A stretch of 64,000 nt of DNA, from NCBI GenBank assembly GCA_965248715.1, contig CBDFKB010000008.1:1674001-1738000 (forward strand), in the 5' to 3' direction. The DNA comes from CBDFKB01 sp965248715. Lineage in GTDB: Bacteria; Pseudomonadota; Alphaproteobacteria; Rhizobiales; Rhizobiaceae. The position numbers were made by a program, and so were the translations under genes. The notes under the pieces are model-generated. The model saw only the letters and a list, made by a program, of their open reading frames with translations, had not been told where the DNA came from and did no database searches. This document shows, piece after piece, positions 54,013-60,579 of this stretch (position 1 is the first letter of the stretch; every line of letters begins with the position of its first letter).

Positions 54013-54888
54013 CTACTCCAGATTCTGCACCTGTTCACGCATTTGATCGATCACATGTTTTAAGTGTAATCCGCATTCGGTGATGGTTATAGCGTTTGAC
54101 TTTGAACAAATTGTATTAGCCTCGCGATTGAATTCCTGGACCAGAAATTCCAGCTTGCGGCCAACAACTCCACCACCGGACAATAGATTGCCCGCAGCCA
54201 CGATATGGGCGCGCAGCCGATCAAGTTCTTCGCGAATATCGGCTTTGGTGGCCAGCAACGCAACCTCCTGGTGCAGGCGCGCCTGGTCGAGACCACTAAC
54301 GGCAGCATTAAGTTCCGCCAATTGCCGCTCGATACGGGCGCGAATATGTTCAGCCGATTGGGAAGGGTCGCTTTCGATTTCAGCGGTGATCTGCTCGATT
54401 TGCGAAATTTGCGTGACAAGGGTTTCGCTAAGAAGTCTGCCTTCGGCGGCACGGGACTGCAACAGCCCCAACAATGCATCGATGAGCCCCAATTCGATAT
54501 CCTGATGCAGGGCGCTTTCAGCTTCAGGATCGACTTTGGCGTTGGTAAATTCGACGATGCCGCGAACCGCCAAGACGTCCCCGATCACCGGTTTCGGTAA
54601 TTTTGCATGTTGGGCGCAAAACGCTTCGATTTCCGATAGCAATTGGGCTGCCGCTTTGTGGTTGAGTGCCGGGCTTTGCCCGCCAAGGCCGTCCTCAAGC
54701 GTCAGAGCTACTTGGACGTTGCCGCGCGACAAACTGGCGCTGATGCGTTTGCGGTAAGAACTTTCCTGCGCTTCGAAGCCCGGTGGAAGACGTAGCCTAA
54801 CTTCAAGCGACTTACCGTTTACCGAGCGCATTTCCCAAGTCCACCCGACATTATGGGTGTGGCCCGATGCCCGTGCGAATCCGGTCAT
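54013..54888 (-). CDS. yicC: YicC family endoribonuclease
   Basis: A 291-residue YicC protein, a family shown to cut RNA endonucleolytically. N-terminal SMTGFARASG and VRLRLPPGFEAQE; C-terminal DUF1732 part with DIREELDRLRAHI, GRKLEFLVQEFNREANTI. The frame continues upstream to a GTG at 54948, but that start lies inside the family E repeat element, so the ATG at 54888 is preferred; the few missing residues before MTGFAR leave some doubt. The element may have changed the native 5' end. Confidence 0.87.
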   Translation of the reverse strand: MTGFARASGHTHNVGWTWEMRSVNGKSLEVRLRLPPGFEAQESSYRKRISASLSRGNVQVALTLEDGLGGQSPALNHKAAAQLLSEIEAFCAQHAKLPKPVIGDVLAVRGIVEFTNAKVDPEAESALHQDIELGLIDALLGLLQSRAAEGRLLSETLVTQISQIEQITAEIESDPSQSAEHIRARIERQLAELNAAVSGLDQARLHQEVALLATKADIREELDRLRAHIVAAGNLLSGGGVVGRKLEFLVQEFNREANTICSKSNAITITECGLHLKHVIDQMREQVQNLE

Positions 54889-54931
54889 GCTGTGGATTGG
54901 TGCCCCGCCATTGCCGGCAAGGGTCGGAGAA

Positions 54932-55205
54932 CTAGGGTCTGTGGACATTTATGGTTGTGGCGCCGGTTTGATCAAATTGCCTAGTTTCGTGGTGCGAGAA
55001 GGAAGGACATGTTGGGCATATTCGATGGCGAGCGGCGCGAAACTGGACCAATTGGCGGCAAATCCCCCGGGGACGCGGCTAATTTGGCCCCCTGGACTTG
55101 GTTGCGAAAGGCTTGCAGTGGCCAAGATTACCGCGCCTTTCGCGCCTTGCCAGCGACCAATTGGGCCACGCCGGCGCCACAACCATAATTGTCCACAGGC
55201 GCTAG
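54932..55205. mobile_element. MITE-like palindromic element, family E
   Basis: A 274-bp element with CTAG at both ends (54932-54935, 55202-55205). Terminal inverted repeats of about 35 bases: the left begins CTAGGGTCTGTGGACA and contains GGTTGTGGCGCCGG; the right reads CCGGCGCCACAACC to TGTCCACAGGCGCTAG. The interior shows further paired segments (GGACCAATTGG and CGACCAATTGG). No transposase. A solo end occurs at 49643. Confidence 0.8.
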
Positions 55206-55507
55206 CGCTTGTCACCAAGCGTAGGATTTGCTTGGTCGCGCTGTCTGTTTGTTTTGTCGCGTATTCTTGTCCGAAAACCGCTACACACTTTTCGGGAATA
55301 CGCTTAGCGCTTATCACCAAGCGTAGGATTTGCTTCGTCGCGCTATCTGTTTGTTTTGTCGCGTATTCTTGTCCGAAAACCGCTACACACTTTTCGGGAA
55401 TACGCTTAGCGCTTGTCACCAAGCGTAGGATTTGCTCCGTCGCGCTATCTTTTTGTTTATGCGTGTCATTTTTCCCAAAACCGGTACCCGCTTTTGGATG
55501 ACACGCT
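55202..55507 (+). repeat. Three tandem family A repeats
   Basis: Three direct units of about 102 bp (55202, 55303 and 55405 onward). All share the small hairpin and linker; units 1 and 2 carry the CCGAAAA/TTTTCGG large hairpin with GCGTATTC/GAATACGC outer arms, and unit 3 the CCCAAAA/TTTTGGG type. Unit boundaries are CTAG or its one-base variant TTAG. They fill the space between yicC (after element E) and the mltG stop. Confidence 0.88.
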
Positions 55508-55525
55508 CTGGAACCGGACACCGCC

Positions 55526-56719
55526 TTATTCGCCGCTTTGTAACGTGGAACCATCTAATTTGTTCGCAGCAGCCGCAGCGGCGGCTTTTGCTTCCTGCTG
55601 GCGCTTCTTCTTGATGATGCGCCAACGAACAACATTGGCTTGATGCTCAGAAAGCGTACGGGCAAACACATGGCCGCCCGTACCATCTGCCACGAAAAAC
55701 AGATCTTCGGTAACCGACGGATTTGCCACCGCGCTAAGCGCCGCACGACCGGGATTGCCGATTGGTCCAGGCGGCAGGCGTTCGATGACGTAGGTATTGT
55801 ACGGCGTCGGCTTGTCGATGTCTGAGCGGTAGATCGGCCGGCCGGAGGGCCGACCAGCGCCGCCGAACAAGCCATAAAGGATGGTCGGATCCGATTGCAG
55901 CCGCATCCCGCGGCGCAAGCGATTGATGAAAACAGAAGCCACATGCGGCCGCTCGTCGGCACGACCGGTTTCCTTTTCGACAATCGAGGCCAGGATCACC
56001 AATTCCTCCGGCGTGCTTATCGGCAAATCCTTATCGCGTCGGTCCCACACCTCAGCCAAAAACTCGGCCTGGTTTCTTTGCATCTGTTCGACAACTTCGG
56101 ACCGGGTGGTACCGCGCTGGAACGGGTAGGTATCGGGCATCAACGTGCCCTCACCGGGCATTTGCGGCATATCGCCAACCAGCACTTGGTCGGCTGCCAA
56201 CCGCTCAAACATCTTTTCGGTGGTTAGTCCTTCGGGAAATGCCACCTTGTAGACTACGCCCTTGCCTTGGCGGATAGTCTCCATGACCTCACGCATGCTC
56301 ATTGCCGGCTTGAAGGCGTATTCTCCGGCTTTCATTTGCCGTTGCGCCTCGTAGGCCCTAACACCCAGTTTAAACACCAATTGATCGGTGATTATTCCCC
56401 TGGATTCCAGCCCCCTGGCTATTTGATCGACACTTTGACCTTCTTTGATCAAATAGGTTGCAGCATTGGCCAGCGGACCCTCGGTTTCGAACACCGATTT
56501 GCCATAGAAGAACACCAGGATCATCACCACAAACACCAACATGACGCTGGTCATCATGAAATTGGCGAAAACAATTAAGCCGTTCCTGGCATGCCTGGAA
56601 CGCACCGGCGGTGCGGGCACCTGTGACGGCCTGATCGCTTCTTGCGGCGAACGGGCAATATAGCGGCTGCCATCGCTGCGTAAGAAATTGCTGCGTGAAT
56701 CCAACTGCGCTTCGTTCAC
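55526..56719 (-). CDS. mltG: Endolytic peptidoglycan transglycosylase MltG
   Basis: A 397-residue YceG-like enzyme that cleaves nascent glycan strands. A cytoplasmic Pro-rich N-terminus, one membrane helix (FMMTSVMLVFVVMILVFFYG), a LysM-like region (YLIKEGQSVDQIARGLESRG) and the catalytic domain with Glu in LASIVEKETGRADE and the LQSDPTILYG segment. The C-terminus adds a Lys/Ala-rich tail. GTG start. Downstream of fabF as expected. Confidence 0.93.
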   Translation of the reverse strand: MNEAQLDSRSNFLRSDGSRYIARSPQEAIRPSQVPAPPVRSRHARNGLIVFANFMMTSVMLVFVVMILVFFYGKSVFETEGPLANAATYLIKEGQSVDQIARGLESRGIITDQLVFKLGVRAYEAQRQMKAGEYAFKPAMSMREVMETIRQGKGVVYKVAFPEGLTTEKMFERLAADQVLVGDMPQMPGEGTLMPDTYPFQRGTTRSEVVEQMQRNQAEFLAEVWDRRDKDLPISTPEELVILASIVEKETGRADERPHVASVFINRLRRGMRLQSDPTILYGLFGGAGRPSGRPIYRSDIDKPTPYNTYVIERLPPGPIGNPGRAALSAVANPSVTEDLFFVADGTGGHVFARTLSEHQANVVRWRIIKKKRQQEAKAAAAAAANKLDGSTLQSGE

Positions 56720-56875
56720 AGCATTGGCCCTTTCATGTTCGATATGGCCACCAACCGACTTGGGTGATATCGCCTGACCGGTTCGAAATTATGGCATCGC
56801 GGATCACTCTATTGCGATTCGCCCCTTGATCCACAATTTGCCGCGATATTCGCTCAAATAGTCGGGCGCGATTCT

Positions 56876-58132
56876 CTAGACCCGGCGGAAAATAACCGAA
56901 GCATTGGTGCCACCGAACCCGAATGAGTTGGAAAGCACGATGTTGACCTCCCGTGATTTGGCCTTCAGCGGCACCAGGTCGATCAGCGTATCGCGTTCCG
57001 GGTTCTCCAAATTGAGGGTCGGCGGCACTTTATGGTCGCGAATCGCGAGAATCGAAAAAATCGCTTCGACCGATCCAGCAGCACCAAGTAAATGGCCGAT
57101 CGCGGATTTGGTCGACGACATGCAGGTGCGATCCACCGCATCACCCATCAGCCGCTCCACCGAACCAAGCTCAATCGTGTCGGCCATGGTCGAAGTTCCG
57201 TGGGCGTTGACATAGTCGATGTCTGAGGGGTCGATGCCCGCGTTAGCAATTGCGTGCTTCATGCAGCGAAAGGCGCCGTCGCCATCTTGCGAGGGTGCAG
57301 TGATATGGTAGGCGTCGCCCGACAAGCCGTAACCGATGATCTCGGCATGAATTTTTGCGCCGCGCGCTACCGCGTGTTCATAGGCTTCCAGCACCACTAT
57401 ACCGGCCCCCTCGCCCATCACAAACCCATCGCGATCACGGTCATAAGGTCTGGAAGCGGCCTTGGGATCGTGATTGAATTTGGTGGACAAGGCTTTGCAG
57501 GCGGAAAACCCGGCCATGGCAATGCGGCAGACCGGCGCTTCCGCGCCGCCGGCGACCATAACGTCGGCATCGCCGAGCATGATTAAACGCGCCGCGTCAC
57601 CGATCGCGTGCGCACCGGTCGAACATGCGGTAACCACAGCGTGGTTTGGGCCCTTTAGGCCGTAGCGGATCGATACCTGGCCCGAGGCAAGGTTGATCAA
57701 GCGGCCAGGAATGAAGAACGGGCTGACCCGGCGCGGTCCACGCTGCTCTAAAAGCACAGCGGTCTCGGCAATACCCTGCAAGCCGCCAATGCCGGAGCCA
57801 ATCAGCACTCCGGTCATCTCCTGTTCGTCGGTGGTTTTTGGATGCCAGTTTGCGTCTTTGATCGCTTCGTCGGCAGCGGCCATGCAAAATATGATGAACG
57901 GATCGACCTTGCGTTGCTCTTTGGGCTCCATGCAATGATCGGCGTTAAAGGTGCCGTTCGAGCCATCACCGAGCGGTACTTGGCAAGCGATTTGCGCTGG
58001 AATGTCATCCACCTGGAAGTTTTCGATCCTGCCGGCAGCATTCTCGCCGTTCAAAATTCGCTGCCAACTCGCCTCGACGCCATTGGCCAGCGGCGATACC
58101 ATTCCAAGGCCGGTTACAACAACTCGTCTCAT
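56876..58132 (-). CDS. fabF: 3-oxoacyl-ACP synthase II
   Basis: A 418-residue KAS II that elongates acyl-ACP. Catalytic Cys in VVTACSTGAHAIG, His in VNAHGTSTMADT and KSAIGHLLGAAG; RRVVVTGLGMVSPLANG is the standard start. acpP usually lies immediately upstream in this lineage, but here there is no acpP; the upstream 470 bases hold a repeat and an IS630 remnant. Confidence 0.96.
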   Translation of the reverse strand: MRRVVVTGLGMVSPLANGVEASWQRILNGENAAGRIENFQVDDIPAQIACQVPLGDGSNGTFNADHCMEPKEQRKVDPFIIFCMAAADEAIKDANWHPKTTDEQEMTGVLIGSGIGGLQGIAETAVLLEQRGPRRVSPFFIPGRLINLASGQVSIRYGLKGPNHAVVTACSTGAHAIGDAARLIMLGDADVMVAGGAEAPVCRIAMAGFSACKALSTKFNHDPKAASRPYDRDRDGFVMGEGAGIVVLEAYEHAVARGAKIHAEIIGYGLSGDAYHITAPSQDGDGAFRCMKHAIANAGIDPSDIDYVNAHGTSTMADTIELGSVERLMGDAVDRTCMSSTKSAIGHLLGAAGSVEAIFSILAIRDHKVPPTLNLENPERDTLIDLVPLKAKSREVNIVLSNSFGFGGTNASVIFRRV

Positions 58133-58419
58133 GGGAACCTCACATCACGGATTGATAGATTGCGCGATCCGGGTACAAAAGCGCCACCGGCAAATTTTTT
58201 CAGGGCATATTTGTTGTGGAATACGACCGTTTTGCCGCCATACGGTAAATCACGAACCACCCCAACCAGCCATTATTATCCGGTAAATGCGGTGATTGAT
58301 AGCAAAGAGCGCCAACGCGCCATGGCAACTTTTGCCAGAAAGCCGGCAATCCTTTAAACCCCGAATAGCCATGAGACTTGCAAGGCACCATGCGCGGCGA
58401 TTGCGAAATTTCGCCTGCG

Positions 58420-58590
58420 CTAGTGGTTCAGTTCCAACATTTGCGTCCCGTTGCAGCAGGCGAATTTGCAAATGTTTGAATCTAAAGAACCACTAGCAAG
58501 ATATTGAATCTAGTGGAATTATTTGAATTTGACATTTGACAAAGGATAAGGCCGCAAATGGGGCTCAAATGTCAAATTCATTCCACTAGA
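58420..58590 (+). repeat. Family B two-palindrome repeat, copy 2
   Basis: Second copy of the element at 8190-8360, with the same two palindromes (GCTAGTGGTTC/GAACCACTAGC and CTAGTGGAATT/AATTCATTCCACTAG). By eye it is about 85-90% identical to copy 1, with most changes in the loops. Its right CTAG (58586-58589) is also the left boundary of the IS630 remnant. The remaining bases from 58133 to 58419 hold nothing I recognise. Confidence 0.85.
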
Positions 58591-59317
58591 GCGTTTCAGG
58601 CTTACTGGGAAGCGTATCCGGCGTTTTTGATATAGTTTTGGCATTCCTGGGCTGTGATTGTATCGATCAGGTTACCCACCGGTTTCCATGTAGCGTCGAC
58701 AGAGCGTTCGGCGGCCATTCGCATCCTGTGTTTGATTTTGGCGAAGGTCTGTTCGATTGGGTTCAGGTCAGGCGAGTAATACCAAGGGAAGCTAATATTG
58801 ACCCATACGGCGGCCCATGAAGCTCTTCCAGCGCCGTCGCTTGCGGGCTACATCGCTACGCCCCTGTTCAAGGCCGAACAGGGTTTTTTTGAAGCTGAGC
58901 CCCTCGCGGCGCAGGAAACGCCAGACCGTGTCGTGGGACACTTGCACACCGCGCCCGGCCGCCATGTCCTTGAGCTTGTAGAGGGTCAGGTGCGGTGTCC
59001 GCTGGATGGCATCCAGGATAAAATCACGATGTGCTTGGAGGATGACAGGGCGATAGCCCCCATCTTTGCAGGAGCAACGCTACTGGTCTCGCGATAGCGC
59101 TGATGCCATTTGATCACCGATGATACGGCACGCCGAAACGCTCAGCCACCGTCCGCGTTGGCTCTCCTGTAACGACAGCAGCAACAACACGTTCTCGAAG
59201 GTCATTGGAATATGGCTTGGTCATGCATGCCGGCCTCCTTTTCCAGCATGCAGCTCGAATCACAAATCAGACAATTTGGGAATCCCAAAACGATTCAGTA
59301 AAACCTGATCCGCGCTA
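58586..59317 (-). mobile_element. IS630 family insertion sequence remnant
   Basis: A 732-bp element bounded by CTAG at 58586-58589 and 59314-59317, the known IS630 target. The two ends have imperfect inverted similarity (TCAGGCTTACTG at left, TCAGGTTTTACTG on the complement at right). It contains the frameshifted, internally deleted transposase described separately and no other gene. Confidence 0.85.
58602..59225 (-). pseudogene. IS630 transposase pseudogene
   Basis: Leftward from the ATG at 59225: MTKPYSNDLRERVVAAVV, TGEPTRTVAERFGVP, then a frame change, VIKWHQRYRETSSVAPAKMGG, another frame change, RTPHLTLYKLKDMAAGRG and VSHDTVWRFLRREGLSFKKT. Near 58800 the frame jumps to SFPWYYSPDLNPIEQTFAKI and ends AECQNYIKNAGYASQ-like. 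The central DDE core with both Asp residues is deleted; only the NPIEQ Glu region remains. Not functional. Confidence 0.9.
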
Positions 59318-59386
59318 GGTGCTGTTTATAGCAAAGGCTCCAAGCCTGCCCTAAACGAAAGGTTTCCACACGTCGATGCCCACACT

Positions 59387-59998
59387 ATGCTGGCAATTAT
59401 GAGCACTGGCGATCAAGCAATCACCGATCCCAAACTTTCGCAAACCGAAACCAACCCGGCTGGTGATGTGAATGACGAACAACAATGGCGCATGTTCAGC
59501 GCTCAGGTGCAAATTTTTCTGCCCACTTTCGTAATCGCGTTTTCCTACACAATTGCCTGGCTGGCGATGCTGGTGGCCGGAGCCACGGGATTGGCAATAT
59601 CGCGTATGCTTTTACTGGTGCTGGCAACCGGCGTGCCACTTTTGTTGGTACACGCATTTTGGCGCTACCAAACCATTCGCCTTGAAATCGGCAAAACCGC
59701 AGTTCGTTACCATCGCGGCTGGCCGCAGGAGTTTCCGATTGAACTACCCTACCCGCTGATCGAACGGGCTTATGTCCGACGCGGTCTGTCGGGCCGATTG
59801 TTTGGCGGCGGTACGGTGGTGCTACGCCTGATCACCAGACAACGGGTGGCGATAACCGATCTGCGCAGCCCCGATGAGGCGGCCAAATTAATCAACCATG
59901 CGCTTGCGCCTAAAGGCTCTGTCGATCACGGTGATGCCAACAGCGCAACCGGCGCGGCCGCACCTTCACCGGACAGCATTTCGGCTTCGACGATATAA
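59387..59998 (+). CDS. Membrane protein with bacterial PH-like domain
   Basis: A 203-residue protein (199 if started at 59399; neither start has a strong ribosome-binding site). Two hydrophobic helices (LPTFVIAFSYTIAWLAMLVA; LLLVLATGVPLLLVHAFW) are followed by a bPH2/DUF2244-like domain (RLEIGKTAVRYHRGWPQEFP, RLFGGGTVVLRLITRQRVA). The last 24 codons overlap the convergent sortase gene by 73 bases. Function unknown; related proteins sit next to respiratory genes in many alphaproteobacteria. Confidence 0.75.
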   Translation: MLAIMSTGDQAITDPKLSQTETNPAGDVNDEQQWRMFSAQVQIFLPTFVIAFSYTIAWLAMLVAGATGLAISRMLLLVLATGVPLLLVHAFWRYQTIRLEIGKTAVRYHRGWPQEFPIELPYPLIERAYVRRGLSGRLFGGGTVVLRLITRQRVAITDLRSPDEAAKLINHALAPKGSVDHGDANSATGAAAPSPDSISASTI

Positions 59999-60579
59999 CG
60001 CAATTCAGTCGCTCCGCTGGCGTCGAGCGGATAACAAGTGGTTAGTGCGAGGAAGGAACCCTCAGCATCAACATCAATGCCGTTTTGGTCATATCGCGCA
60101 ACCCGTGCGCCGGTTACCGAGTAGTGCAAATGGTCGCCATTGGTCATTGCCACGCTAATGCGGTCGCCGGTTTTGAGGTGGCCAATCCAGCCAAAATGGG
60201 TGTCGCGGTGGCCGGCGAACACTGCGGTTCCTCGTTCACCAGGTAGCGGCGTGTTTGGCAAATGGCCAGGTCCAAATGCCAAGGCCTCGGCGCTAGCGTC
60301 GGCAAGCGTGATTGCGTGCTGTCCAAGATCTGGCGCCGACAGGCGGGCAAGCGGCGCCATGTCAGCCCAGGCCCACGGCCTTTGCGCGACACCTGCCTCA
60401 AGCGAGCGGGCAAAGGCCTGCTCCAACAATAGTTGCGAAACCAGCGCCTTGCCCTTGATCCAACCGCCGGCCGCAAGCAGCGACACACCGGCAATGGCAA
60501 TCACGATGGCAATCACCCGAACCGTAATAAACATCGCACCCGGTCGATCGGTGCGGTGATATTGCGACCCAATTGCCAT
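59926..60579 (-). CDS. Class GN sortase
   Basis: A 217-residue Gram-negative sortase with an N-terminal membrane anchor (ITVRVIAIVIAIAGVSLLAA). Active site: His 124 in AGHRDTHFG, Cys 182 in LTTCYPLD, Arg 194 in ELRYIV. The ATG at 60579 overlaps the target gene's TGA by one base with GAGG upstream; the frame extends to 60618. Class GN enzymes are found in marine proteobacteria with a single dedicated substrate, here the adjacent gene. Confidence 0.93.
   Translation of the reverse strand: MAIGSQYHRTDRPGAMFITVRVIAIVIAIAGVSLLAAGGWIKGKALVSQLLLEQAFARSLEAGVAQRPWAWADMAPLARLSAPDLGQHAITLADASAEALAFGPGHLPNTPLPGERGTAVFAGHRDTHFGWIGHLKTGDRISVAMTNGDHLHYSVTGARVARYDQNGIDVDAEGSFLALTTCYPLDASGATELRYIVEAEMLSGEGAAAPVALLASP

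Noticed and set aside
55202..55507. Tandem repeats considered as a CRISPR array
   Set aside because: Units are about 102 bp and directly abutting, with no unique spacers and no cas genes nearby; the same unit occurs singly elsewhere.
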